NCBI GenBank assembly: GCA_038217425.1
Contig: JBBQPM010000003.1
Coordinates: 62,001-126,000 of the forward strand
Direction of reading: 5' to 3'
Source of the DNA: JAIEPT01 sp038217425
Lineage (GTDB): Bacteria > Planctomycetota > Planctomycetia > Gemmatales > Gemmataceae
DNA length: 64,000 nucleotides
Within the stretch, counting starts at the first letter, position 1; every line of letters begins with the position of its first letter. The translations under genes and the position numbers were made by a program. The notes beneath the pieces were generated by a model. The model was not told where the DNA came from. It made no database searches and saw only the letters and a program-made list of their open reading frames with translations. Shown here piece after piece: positions 7,908 through 16,348 of the stretch.

Positions 7908-9617
7908 ATGCGGAAACTCTCAGCGACCGTGCTGGCTTCGTTGCTATTGATCATGCCCGCCCAGGCCCAGAATCCTGCCGATAGCAGCAAGGAAGATGAG
8001 GCGCTGCTTCTCCGCCAGGGGCAAAAGGCCGACGGCGCCTCGCTCATCGATTACCTCAAGAAGCGGACCTTCGAAGAACCCGACCCGAAGATGCTGGAAA
8101 AGCTGGTTCGTCAGCTGGGGCATCCGATCTTCCTCAAACGCGAAGAAGCGTACGCAAAACTCCTGGTCATGGGAACGGCGGCGCTCTCGGGCGTCAAGCA
8201 GGGCGAACAGGACAGTGACGCGGAGATCCGCAGGCGCTCGGCCGACGTCCGCTTCAAGATCGAGAAGTCCAACGATCTGCAGACGCAGGGCGCCGTCATT
8301 CGGCTTCTGGGGGCTAAGAAACCCGCCGGTGCGATCGAGGCGCTGCTTGCCTATCTGCCCTTCACCGCGGACGTTTCGATCCAGGAAGAAATCACGCGGA
8401 CGCTCGGCGTCGTCGCCGTCGCCGGCAAGAAAGTCGATCCCACGCTCATGGCCTGCCTGGAGGACAAGCAGATCAACAAACGGGTCGCTGCCATGGAAGT
8501 ACTGATCGAAGTGAAGAACCCGGAATACTCGGCGACCTTCCGCAAATACGCCAAGGACGCCGCCCCGGAGATGCGTCTGCGTGCCGGCCTTGGACTGGCG
8601 GAACTTCGCGATAAGGAGAGCGTGCCGATCCTCATTGACGTGCTGAAAGACCTGGGCCCGGCGCAACTTTGGCGGGCCGAGAACGTGCTCAGCCAACTCG
8701 CCGGCGAGAAGACGCCGCACGTCCCGCTGGGGAACGACACCGCCTCCCGCGAGGCGTGCCATCAGGCCTGGTCGAAATGGTATCTCGCCAGCGCGGCGAC
8801 GCTCGATCTCAAGACGCTCGATGAAGAAACCGCTCTCGTCGGCAATATCGTCGTCGTGTACATGCCCGTCCGCAAAGTCGGCGTCGGCGTGGGCATCGGC
8901 GGGCAACGCTTCGTCGGCAACGGCCAAAGCGAAATCTTCGAGCTCGACCGCACCAATAAAGTCCTCTGGAAGTTCAACAACAATAACTACCCCGTCGCCG
9001 CCCAGGTCGTCGGCCAGGACCGCGTCCTCGTCGCCGAGTTCGGCCAGGGTCGGCTCGCCGAGTACACGACCAAGGGCGAACTCAAGTGGAGTTACGGCTG
9101 CAACGGCAATCCCCTCGGCGTCCAACGCCTGCCCAACGGCAACACCTTCTTCTACACCCTGAACCGCCTTGTCGAGATCGACCGCAATAACGCCGAGGTC
9201 TTCTCCATCCCGCGCCCCAACTTCGACATCCACCGCGCCAAACTCTACAAGAACAACGAAATCCTTTTCGTCACCAAGAGCGGCCTTGTCACCCGCATGA
9301 CCAAGGATCAGAAAGTCCTCAAGTCGTTCACGGTCCCCCCCATGACGCGCCAGTTCGGCTCCGTCGATGTCCACAAAAACGGAACCCTACTCGTCCCCGA
9401 TTATCAGCAAAGCAAGGTCACCGAGTACGACATCGACGGCCGACCCGGCCTTGCCCGCGCTGTCGCCTTTCCCAGCGGCGCCCAGTACCTCAACAACGGG
9501 AATATCCTCGTCTTCAGCGAACAGACGGGCCGAATCGTCGAACTCGATCGTCAGGGCAAGGAAGTCGCCAACCCGCACAACGCCGGCGGAAACGTCTTTT
9601 CCGCCGTCAAACGTTGA
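7908..9617 (+). CDS. Secreted HEAT-repeat and beta-propeller protein, paralogue 1 of 3
   Basis: 569 residues. The ATG at 7908 follows AAGGA by 8 nt and opens a signal peptide ending in PAQAQ; an upstream in-frame ATG at 7824 would bury it. A short shared motif (EALLLRQGQKADGASLIDYL) leads into HEAT-like helical repeats (about residues 60-270), then a propeller region (about 300-569) with repeated NGN blades such as LPNGNTFFYTLNRLVEID and NGNILVFSEQTGRIVELD. The product is probably exported and used for protein or ligand binding. It shares length and layout with the next gene and is first in a tight three-gene array. No catalytic residues recognised; function unknown. Confidence 0.9.
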   Translation: MRKLSATVLASLLLIMPAQAQNPADSSKEDEALLLRQGQKADGASLIDYLKKRTFEEPDPKMLEKLVRQLGHPIFLKREEAYAKLLVMGTAALSGVKQGEQDSDAEIRRRSADVRFKIEKSNDLQTQGAVIRLLGAKKPAGAIEALLAYLPFTADVSIQEEITRTLGVVAVAGKKVDPTLMACLEDKQINKRVAAMEVLIEVKNPEYSATFRKYAKDAAPEMRLRAGLGLAELRDKESVPILIDVLKDLGPAQLWRAENVLSQLAGEKTPHVPLGNDTASREACHQAWSKWYLASAATLDLKTLDEETALVGNIVVVYMPVRKVGVGVGIGGQRFVGNGQSEIFELDRTNKVLWKFNNNNYPVAAQVVGQDRVLVAEFGQGRLAEYTTKGELKWSYGCNGNPLGVQRLPNGNTFFYTLNRLVEIDRNNAEVFSIPRPNFDIHRAKLYKNNEILFVTKSGLVTRMTKDQKVLKSFTVPPMTRQFGSVDVHKNGTLLVPDYQQSKVTEYDIDGRPGLARAVAFPSGAQYLNNGNILVFSEQTGRIVELDRQGKEVANPHNAGGNVFSAVKR

Positions 9618-9625
9618 GGAAACCC

Positions 9626-11335
9626 ATGAGAATCGCGACGCTCTTGATGGTTCTGTCGGCCGCCCCTCTGCTCGCCCAGGAGGAGGTGCGGGTTGAGGAC
9701 GACCAGGCGTTCTTGAGGGGGCATGGTCAGCCGGTCGACCCGGCCCAGCTGGGCAAGTTCTTCCGCGATCGCACGCTCAGCCCCGCGCAGATCGCCACCC
9801 TCCGCGCCAAGGTCGACGAACTCCGTTCGCCCGATTTCGCCGAGCGCAAATCCGCGTCGGTCGAATTGGTGAAAGCGGGGCAGGCGGCCAAGCCGTTCCT
9901 CATCCAGGCGGTCAAGAGCCCGCACAGCGATTTGGAAATGATTCGCCGAGCCGAAGTCTGCTTGCTCAAGATCCACGAAGGCGCCGACCCGCTCCTGGCT
10001 CAGGCCGGCGCTCGGCTCCTTGCCCATCACCAAATTCCCGACGCGGCCGAGTTGATTCTGGACTATCTGCCGTTCACCTACGATCAAGCCGCGGTCGAAA
10101 CGTTTCAGCGCGTCCTCAACAAGATCGCCGTCGTCAAGGGCGAACCGCACCCGGCAATCCTCAGCGCCCTCAAGGATCCGAACGAACGCAAGCGCGCCAT
10201 GGCCGGCGAAGCGATCGTGCGCGCCGGCGGGACCAAGTTCAAGCCGCAGGTCGAGCCTTTGCTGAGCGACGACAGCGTGCAGGTCCGCTGGCAAGTCGTC
10301 GCCGCTCTCGTGGAACGGCACGACCGCGCCTCAGTGCCGCTGCTCGTGAATCTGCTCTCCAGGGTCGCACTCGACGATTCCTGGCAAGTCGAGGAGTTGC
10401 TGCTGCGCGTCGCTAGCGACAGCGGACCGTCGACCTACATCGACAGCGCGAAGTCCGCGCTCGCCGCCCAGGATCTGTGGCGCGACTGGTGGACCAAGAA
10501 CGAAGCGAAGATCGATCTCTCCCGCCTGGGCGAAGTTCCGCCGATGCAGGATCTCACGGTCATCTCCTACGTCAATTACCGCATGCCCGATCCGCAGGGA
10601 ATGAACGGCGGCATCATGGAGATCGGGCCCGATAAGAAAGTTCGCTGGGAGTTCAAGAAACTGCAGCATCCCATCGACCATCAGGTCTTCGGGCCGAACA
10701 AACTTCTGATTACCGAGTCCAATGGTAAGATCACCGAGCGCAACTTCAAGGGCGACATAACCAACACGACGAATCATTTCCAGACCACTGGTTGCCAGCG
10801 CTTCCCCGACGGCAAGACGTTCGTTTCGGGCCGGTCCGAGATCAAGCTCTTGGGCCGGGACAATCAAGTCCTCTTTACCCGCAAGGGGAAGATGGCGTAT
10901 GGTATCATGGGATCCGGTCGCAGCCGGGACGGCTACATCGCCGTCATCGAACGCGATCCGGTGAAGGCGGGAGGCGTCGCTCGTCTTGCTTATAGCTGCA
11001 CGATCATCGACCACGCGGGCAAGGAAATCAAAACCTTTGACGTGGGCATGGTCAATTTCAGCGGCGGCACCCTCGACGTCCTGCCCGGCGGCAGGCTGGT
11101 GCTCGCCCAGATGCGCGAGGGACGCGTCGTCGAGTACGACAAAACCGGAACCATCCGCTGGGAAGCCAAGATCACGGTTCCGTATTCCGCCCAAAAGCTC
11201 CCCAATGGCCACTGCCTCGTGGTCTGCGGCCATACCGGAGCCAACGGACAGCGCCTCGTCGAACTCAACCGCGAAGGCGTCGAAGTCTGGTCGCACCTGG
11301 TCGAAGGGCAAATCCTCCGGGCCCGCAAGCGGTAG
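9626..11335 (+). CDS. Secreted HEAT-repeat and beta-propeller protein, paralogue 2 of 3
   Basis: 569 residues, the same length as paralogue 1, starting 8 nt after its stop with GAGGAAA as ribosome-binding site (a TTG at 9614 is less likely). Signal peptide MRIATLLMVLSAAPLLAQ. The shared motif is DDQAFLRGHGQPVDPAQLGKF, followed by HEAT repeats (SVELVKAGQAAKPFLIQAVK, EAIVRAGGTKFKPQVEPLL) and a propeller whose blades include LPNGHCLVVCGHTGANGQRLVEL. The array looks like tandem duplication followed by divergence. Coupled spacing implies the three proteins are made together, perhaps as a hetero-oligomer; this is inference. Confidence 0.9.
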   Translation: MRIATLLMVLSAAPLLAQEEVRVEDDQAFLRGHGQPVDPAQLGKFFRDRTLSPAQIATLRAKVDELRSPDFAERKSASVELVKAGQAAKPFLIQAVKSPHSDLEMIRRAEVCLLKIHEGADPLLAQAGARLLAHHQIPDAAELILDYLPFTYDQAAVETFQRVLNKIAVVKGEPHPAILSALKDPNERKRAMAGEAIVRAGGTKFKPQVEPLLSDDSVQVRWQVVAALVERHDRASVPLLVNLLSRVALDDSWQVEELLLRVASDSGPSTYIDSAKSALAAQDLWRDWWTKNEAKIDLSRLGEVPPMQDLTVISYVNYRMPDPQGMNGGIMEIGPDKKVRWEFKKLQHPIDHQVFGPNKLLITESNGKITERNFKGDITNTTNHFQTTGCQRFPDGKTFVSGRSEIKLLGRDNQVLFTRKGKMAYGIMGSGRSRDGYIAVIERDPVKAGGVARLAYSCTIIDHAGKEIKTFDVGMVNFSGGTLDVLPGGRLVLAQMREGRVVEYDKTGTIRWEAKITVPYSAQKLPNGHCLVVCGHTGANGQRLVELNREGVEVWSHLVEGQILRARKR

Positions 11336-11345
11336 GAATCTGATC

Positions 11346-13319
11346 ATGCGTAGGGATGCTCTTTTGTGCCTGGTCTTCCTGGTCGGCAGCGCCGGGCTGC
11401 TGCAGGCGCAGCCGCTTATCCCGCCGGCCCCCGTGTTTCCCACCATTCCGCTCGACAGCGCCGATCTCCAACAATACCTTCAACTCCTGCGTGGACTGGA
11501 ACTACAGGTCTCGACGCATCCCGACGCCAGGCATCTGCCCCGCTACCTCGTGCTCGAACGGGCCTTTCAGACTCTGATCTCGCAAGAGAAACTCAAACGC
11601 CGAGCCGATCCGGCCGACGCCGAACGCGTGTGGGACGAAATACGTGCCACCCGCAAGACGCTCCGTGCCGCGCTCATCGCGCCGATCGAGGATCCGTTCG
11701 CGCTCGAAAACCAGCGCAATCCATCGCCGGACGAAGCCACGCTCCTGGAACACGGGCTGAAGCTCGATACCGAGTCACTGCGAAAAATGTTCGACCAGCG
11801 CATCCTGTCCGCGGAGGAACGGACGCTCGTCGCCCGCTGGATCAAGGAACTGAACGACGCCGACTTCAATGTCCGCAAGGACGCGCAAAAGAACATCCTT
11901 GCCCGCGGTCCCGCCGTGCTCGATCTTTTGCGCCCGTACATGTTCGGCAGCGATCTGGAGATGTCGCGCAAGACGCAGCGCTGCGCGGAACTTTTGCAAG
12001 AAGCCGACTACGTCGTCACGGCGATTCCGGCGCTGATCCGCGTGCTCGACCAGCGCGGCTCGGAGAACCTGATCGAGGCGTTGGTCGCGTATTTGCCGTA
12101 CTGCAACGCGGAGACGATCACGGAAGAAGTTCGCGCCGTGCTGCAGACGCACGCGCTAAGTAAGCAGAAGACGCCGCACCCCGCCCTCGTGGCCGCGCTC
12201 AGCGATCCCCTGGAGATTCGCCGAGGGGTGGCAGGCGAATCGCTGGTCCGCGCCGGCTACCTCCCCGAATCGGTGACGAAGCTCCTCAAAGACCCAGCGC
12301 CGATCGTACGCTTCCGCGTCGGCATGGCGCTGGCGTACGCCGGGCAGCGCGAGGCGCTCCCCGTCCTCATCGAGTCGCTTCCCCAGTTCGCCATGCCCCA
12401 GGCCTGGCAAGTCGAGGACCTGCTGCACCGTTTGGCCCTGAGCAAGGATCCCCCGAAAGTCGCGCTTGGCTCCGAGCCCGATTCCCGCAAACAAGCCGCG
12501 GCCGCCTGGAAAACTTGGTACGACAAGCACGGCCAAAAGATCGACCTCGCCAGTCTCAAGGAACAACCCGACCAGCTCGGTAACACGCTCGTCGTGCTCC
12601 TGGACCTTGGCCGCGTCGCCGAACTTGGACCGCAAAAGCAAACCCTCTGGCAAGTCGACGGCCTCAATTTTCCGCTCGACGTCCAGCTTCTGGATAACGG
12701 CAACCTGCTGGTCGCGGAGTATCACGGGCACGTCGTCACCGAACGTTACACCAAGGGCCCCAAGCGCGGCATGGTCATCGAAGAAAAGTCGATCTACGTC
12801 ACCGGCCCGCTGGCCGCACAGCGCCTGGCCAGCGGCAATACCTTCGTCGCCACCGACAGCGGGCTCTACGAATTCGACCCCCAGGGTAAAGAGCTCTCCA
12901 AAGTCACAGGCCCCGAGGGCGAACGCATCATGAAAGCCAGCAAGCTCCCCGGCGGCGACTTCGCCATCCTCACCAGCGCCTCGCGCATCTATCGGCTCGA
13001 TCCGAAGGGCGAAATTCGTACGCAGTTCAACGTAAACCTCGGCATGAAACTCTTCGGCGGCAGAATTCACATGCTCCCCAACGGTCGGGTCTTGGTGCCG
13101 CACAACGCCGAACACAAGGTCGTCGAGTACGACGCGACCGGCAAGATCCTATGGGAAGCGAACATCGAAGCCCCGATCGCCGCGACGCGTTTGCCCAACG
13201 GCAATACGCTGGTGACGTCGATGTTGCCGCAACGCGGCGCCGTCGAGTTCAACCGCAAGGGTGAGAAAGTCTGGGAGTACCAGAGCGAGACGCGCGTGAC
13301 CCGGGCCATTCGGCGTTAA
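11346..13319 (+). CDS. Secreted HEAT-repeat and beta-propeller protein, paralogue 3 of 3
   Basis: 657 residues, starting 10 nt after paralogue 2 with AGGAA upstream. The signal peptide ends LLQAQ. It carries about 90 extra N-terminal residues (helical, charged) before the shared motif PDEATLLEHGLKLDTESLRK, then HEAT repeats including AGESLVRAGYLPESVTKLL, and a propeller with LPNGRVLVPH and LPNGNTLVTS blades. An open reading frame extends upstream to 10986 inside paralogue 2 but lacks a signal peptide and is a frame shadow. Function unknown; most parsimoniously a scaffold or sensor working with the two preceding products. Confidence 0.9.
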   Translation: MRRDALLCLVFLVGSAGLLQAQPLIPPAPVFPTIPLDSADLQQYLQLLRGLELQVSTHPDARHLPRYLVLERAFQTLISQEKLKRRADPADAERVWDEIRATRKTLRAALIAPIEDPFALENQRNPSPDEATLLEHGLKLDTESLRKMFDQRILSAEERTLVARWIKELNDADFNVRKDAQKNILARGPAVLDLLRPYMFGSDLEMSRKTQRCAELLQEADYVVTAIPALIRVLDQRGSENLIEALVAYLPYCNAETITEEVRAVLQTHALSKQKTPHPALVAALSDPLEIRRGVAGESLVRAGYLPESVTKLLKDPAPIVRFRVGMALAYAGQREALPVLIESLPQFAMPQAWQVEDLLHRLALSKDPPKVALGSEPDSRKQAAAAWKTWYDKHGQKIDLASLKEQPDQLGNTLVVLLDLGRVAELGPQKQTLWQVDGLNFPLDVQLLDNGNLLVAEYHGHVVTERYTKGPKRGMVIEEKSIYVTGPLAAQRLASGNTFVATDSGLYEFDPQGKELSKVTGPEGERIMKASKLPGGDFAILTSASRIYRLDPKGEIRTQFNVNLGMKLFGGRIHMLPNGRVLVPHNAEHKVVEYDATGKILWEANIEAPIAATRLPNGNTLVTSMLPQRGAVEFNRKGEKVWEYQSETRVTRAIRR

Positions 13320-13417
13320 ATCTCGGCCATCTCTCGAGCGGAATCGGCCCCTGTGCTCTAGTTCGACAGCGGCGCACCCGTACAATGCGTTTTTCTCGAA
13401 TCTCGAAGGAGCCAGGC

Positions 13418-13756
13418 ATGATCACAACCGCATCCGGACTGCAATATCTCGACGAAACCGAAGGCGCCGGCGCCGAGGCCAAGGCGGGCGACAAGGTCTC
13501 CGTCCACTACACCGGCACGTTCGCCGACGGCAAGAAGTTCGACAGCAGCCGCGACCGCAACGCACCCTTCGCGTTCAAGCTCGGCGCCCGCCAGGTCATC
13601 AAGGGCTGGGACGAAGGCGTCGCCGGCATGAAGATCGGCGGCAAACGCAAGCTCGTGATCCCTTACGACCTCGCCTACGGCGAAGCCGGTCGCCCTCCGG
13701 TTATCCCGGCGAAGTCGGAGTTGCATTTCGACGTGGAGTTGCTGGCGATCAATTAG
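13418..13756 (+). CDS. FKBP-type peptidyl-prolyl cis-trans isomerase
   Basis: A 112-residue single FKBP domain that catalyses proline isomerisation during folding. Visible family landmarks are VSVHYTGTFADGKKFDSS, QVIKGWDEGVAGMKIGGKR and the C-terminal strand ELHFDVELL. There is no signal peptide, so it should be cytoplasmic. The ATG at 13418 has AAGGAG 7 nt upstream; the in-frame ATG at 13385 is not preferred. Its stop codon overlaps the stop of the convergent HicB gene by 4 nt (TTAG), so the two genes share their 3' ends. Confidence 0.96.
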   Translation: MITTASGLQYLDETEGAGAEAKAGDKVSVHYTGTFADGKKFDSSRDRNAPFAFKLGARQVIKGWDEGVAGMKIGGKRKLVIPYDLAYGEAGRPPVIPAKSELHFDVELLAIN

Positions 13757-13968
13757 GCGTTGATTTCTACGTACGTCGATTCCGACTGCGGCATTGGGAT
13801 GGGGTAGCCCTCAAGCGACATGCCTTCCAGATGGAACGCGATGGCCTCCTTCATGAGCGCGATGGTCTCGTCGCGGTCGTCGCCTGCTGCCACGCAGCCG
13901 TCGAGGTCCGGCGAGTAGGCGGAATAGCCGTCGTCGGTCGGTTCGAGAATGACCAGGTATTTCTTCAT
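13753..13968 (-). CDS. Orphan HicB-like antitoxin-family protein
   Basis: 71 residues with the HicB-type partial RNase H fold pattern: KKYLVILEPTDDGYSAYSPDLDGCVAAG, then ETIALMKEAIAFHLEGM. In HicAB modules this domain neutralises the HicA mRNA interferase. No HicA-like gene lies in the adjacent 100 nt on either side, and there is no C-terminal DNA-binding domain, so it is a stand-alone HicB of the type often called UPF0150. The start at 13968 gives the canonical MKKYLV beginning. Role without a toxin is unknown. Confidence 0.88.
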   Translation of the reverse strand: MKKYLVILEPTDDGYSAYSPDLDGCVAAGDDRDETIALMKEAIAFHLEGMSLEGYPIPMPQSESTYVEINA

Positions 13969-14073
13969 GGCAACCCCGCGCTGATTGTGGCATAAACCAC
14001 GCGGATCGGCAACACCGGCTAACAATTGCGGCGTTCTTGGCTAGAATAACCGCTACACCAAGAGGATGCCGAC

Positions 14074-15486
14074 GTGGGATTGCCGAAGGTTGCGATTGTG
14101 GGCCGACCCAATGTAGGGAAGTCTTCCCTGTTCAACTGGCTTGCCCGTGCGCGCATTGCCATCGTCGATCCGACGCCCGGCGTCACGCGCGATCGCATCA
14201 ATGCGCCCGTGCACGTCGATGAACGCTACTTCGAAATCACCGACACCGGCGGCATGGGCATCGAAGACCGCGATCAACTTACCGCCGACGTCGAACGCCA
14301 AATCAACCTCGCCCTCGATCAGGCCGCCGCCGTCCTCTTCGTCGTCGACGCCCGCACCGGACCCGTGCCGCTTGACGACCATGTCGCCAGCCGATTGCGC
14401 GGCCTCAAGAAGCCAGTGCTGCTCGTCGCCAACAAGAGCGATCACGATGCCCTCGAGCACGACGTCGCCGAGTTTTACTCGCTCGGCTTCGGCCCGCCGA
14501 CGTGCGTCAGCGCCCAGCAGAGCCGGGGCCGGGATCTTCTGCTTGACTGGATTGTCAAGAATTTGCCTCCGGAAAGTTTGGCCCTCGAAGCACAGGAAGA
14601 TCCGGAACTCAAGATCGCCATCGTGGGCCGACGCAACACGGGCAAGAGCACCTTCATCAACTGCCTGGCCCAGGAAGAGCGGACCATCGTCAGCGAAGTC
14701 GAAGGGACGACGCGCGATAGCATCGACGTCCGCTTCGAACGCGACGGCAAAACCCTGGTGGCCATCGACACGGCCGGCATTCGCTACCGGGGCAAGGTCA
14801 AGGACAACATCGACTTCTACAGCCTGACGCGGGCCGAACGCTCGATTCGCAGGTCTGACGTGGTGCTTCATTTCTTCGATGCGCCCAAGACCGTGAGCAT
14901 TGTCGATAAGCAACTCGCGGGCTTCGTGCTCGAGGAGTATAAGCCGGTCATCTTCGTCATCAACAAGTGGGATTTGGCCAAGGAGAAGATCGTCACCGAG
15001 CAGATGGGGGATTACTTTCGCAAGGTTTTCCCGAGTCTGGATTTCGTGCCGATCGCGTTCATCACCGCCCTGGAAGGCAAGAACGTGCAGCGGGTGGTGA
15101 ACCTGGCCCAGGTGCTCTACAAACAATCGTGTATCCGCGTGGGGACGGGCGAGCTCAATCGCGCGGTGCGTGCCGCGATCGAGGCGCAGCCGCCGCCCAT
15201 GCGAATGAATCGTCAGGGAAGGGTCTACTTCGCGACGCAAGTCGCCGCCCGCCCGCCGACCATCGTGCTGTTCACGAACGGGCCGGAGTTGTTCGACAAC
15301 ACGTATCAGCGTTACCTGATCAAGTATTTGCGCGACGCGCTGCCGTTCCGCGACGTGGCGATCAAGATGTTGCTGCGGAGCAAACGGCGCGGCGAGCCGG
15401 GCGAGGAGAAGACGCCGAGGAAGCCGCCTCGGCCGAAGAAATCGAAGAAGCCGAAGGAAGTCGGCGAACTCTGGGACGACGTGTGA
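14074..15486 (+). CDS. der: Ribosome biogenesis GTPase Der (EngA)
   Basis: 470 residues with two tandem GTPase domains and a C-terminal KH-like domain, the architecture unique to Der, which acts in 50S subunit maturation. First G domain: GRPNVGKSS (about residue 10), DTGG, NKSD. Second: GRRNTGKST (about 188), DTAGI, NKWD. The KH-like part begins near 360; the tail is lysine/proline-rich (RKPPRPKKSKKPKE). GTG start at 14074 with AGAGGA 7 nt upstream. Its stop overlaps the larB start by one base (TGATG), implying translational coupling. Confidence 0.98.
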   Translation: MGLPKVAIVGRPNVGKSSLFNWLARARIAIVDPTPGVTRDRINAPVHVDERYFEITDTGGMGIEDRDQLTADVERQINLALDQAAAVLFVVDARTGPVPLDDHVASRLRGLKKPVLLVANKSDHDALEHDVAEFYSLGFGPPTCVSAQQSRGRDLLLDWIVKNLPPESLALEAQEDPELKIAIVGRRNTGKSTFINCLAQEERTIVSEVEGTTRDSIDVRFERDGKTLVAIDTAGIRYRGKVKDNIDFYSLTRAERSIRRSDVVLHFFDAPKTVSIVDKQLAGFVLEEYKPVIFVINKWDLAKEKIVTEQMGDYFRKVFPSLDFVPIAFITALEGKNVQRVVNLAQVLYKQSCIRVGTGELNRAVRAAIEAQPPPMRMNRQGRVYFATQVAARPPTIVLFTNGPELFDNTYQRYLIKYLRDALPFRDVAIKMLLRSKRRGEPGEEKTPRKPPRPKKSKKPKEVGELWDDV

Positions 15487-16259
15487 TGCAGCCGACCGAC
15501 ATGCGCGAGCTACTGGAAGAGTTGCAAGCAGGCCGACTCTCGATCGAGTCGGCCCTGGAGAAATTGAACGCCCCCGCCGTCGCGGATCTGGGGTTCGCCC
15601 ATGTCGATTTGCAGCGCAAGGCTCGCTGCGGTTTTCCCGAAGTGATCTTTTGTCAGGGCAAGACCAGCGCGTGGGTGGAAGGCGTCGTTCGTCAACTCGC
15701 GGGCGCCGGGCAGGATTGTTTGGCGACGCGCGTCAGCGAGGATCAGGCGGCCTGGCTCGCGGAAAAATTTCCCCAGGCGGAGCAAGATCGGCTGGCGCGA
15801 ACGTTTTGGCTGCCGCAGAAGCCGCCGGGCCCGACCCAGGGAAAAGTGATGGTGATCACCGCGGGGACGAGCGATCTCCCCGTGGCCCAGGAAGCGGTCG
15901 TCACGGCGCGGGCGCTCGGCAGCGAGACGAAACTCCTGGTCGACGTCGGCGTCGCGGGGATCCATCGGCTCTTGCGGCATCATCGCGAGTTCGCCGATGC
16001 TGATGCCATCGTGGTCGCCGCCGGCATGGACGGCGCCTTGCCAAGCGTGGTCGGCGGCCTCGTCGATTGCCCGGTGATCGCAGTCCCCACCAGCGTCGGC
16101 TACGGGGCGGCGTTCTCCGGCGTCGCTCCGCTGCTCACCATGCTCAACGCCTGTTCCGCAAACGTGCTCGTCGTCAATATCGACGCCGGCTTCAAAGCTG
16201 GCTACGTCGCCGCGCTCATCGCACGGCGTACAGGGCATCCAACAAAGCCTAGCGGGTGA
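15486..16259 (+). CDS. larB: LarB, nickel-pincer cofactor biosynthesis carboxylase
   Basis: 257 residues. The N-terminal part (LLEELQAGRLSIESALEKL; DLQRKARCGFPEVIFCQGKT) and the C-terminal AIR-carboxylase-like domain (VITAGTSDLPVAQEA, AGMDGALPSVVGGLV, VPTSVGYGAAF) are characteristic of LarB, which carboxylates nicotinic acid adenine dinucleotide in the first step to the nickel-pincer cofactor of lactate racemase. The downstream enzymes LarC and LarE and the racemase LarA are absent from this window. The last codon and stop lie inside the left arm of the inverted repeat at 16254, so the repeat defines the C-terminus. Confidence 0.93.
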   Translation: MQPTDMRELLEELQAGRLSIESALEKLNAPAVADLGFAHVDLQRKARCGFPEVIFCQGKTSAWVEGVVRQLAGAGQDCLATRVSEDQAAWLAEKFPQAEQDRLARTFWLPQKPPGPTQGKVMVITAGTSDLPVAQEAVVTARALGSETKLLVDVGVAGIHRLLRHHREFADADAIVVAAGMDGALPSVVGGLVDCPVIAVPTSVGYGAAFSGVAPLLTMLNACSANVLVVNIDAGFKAGYVAALIARRTGHPTKPSG

Positions 16260-16326
16260 GGTACTCCGAACCCCTGGGATAGTTCGACTACGCGCGTGAA
16301 TCCCCGGGGTTCGGAGTACCTCACCC
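16254..16326. repeat. Perfect 21-bp inverted repeat at the larB 3' end
   Basis: The left arm 16254-16274 (GGGTGAGGTACTCCGAACCCC less its last base) and the right arm 16306-16326 are exact reverse complements, separated by 31 nt. The larB stop codon TGA lies in the left arm. In RNA this would be a strong stem, so it may act as a terminator or processing site, but the element resembles the other long-armed intergenic repeats of the window. Confidence 0.9.
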
Positions 16327-16348
16327 CGGGGCTTTTGGGAGAATTAAC

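Noticed and set aside
7944..9374. 476-residue minus-strand open frame over HEAT paralogue 1
   Set aside because: No motifs; mirrors the real gene in an offset frame.
13969..14073. HicA toxin partner for the HicB-like gene
   Set aside because: No open frame of suitable size or HicA motif on either strand in the adjacent gap.
16254..16326. Simple rho-independent terminator
   Set aside because: Possible, but no U-run follows and arms of similar length lie in divergent promoter regions elsewhere.
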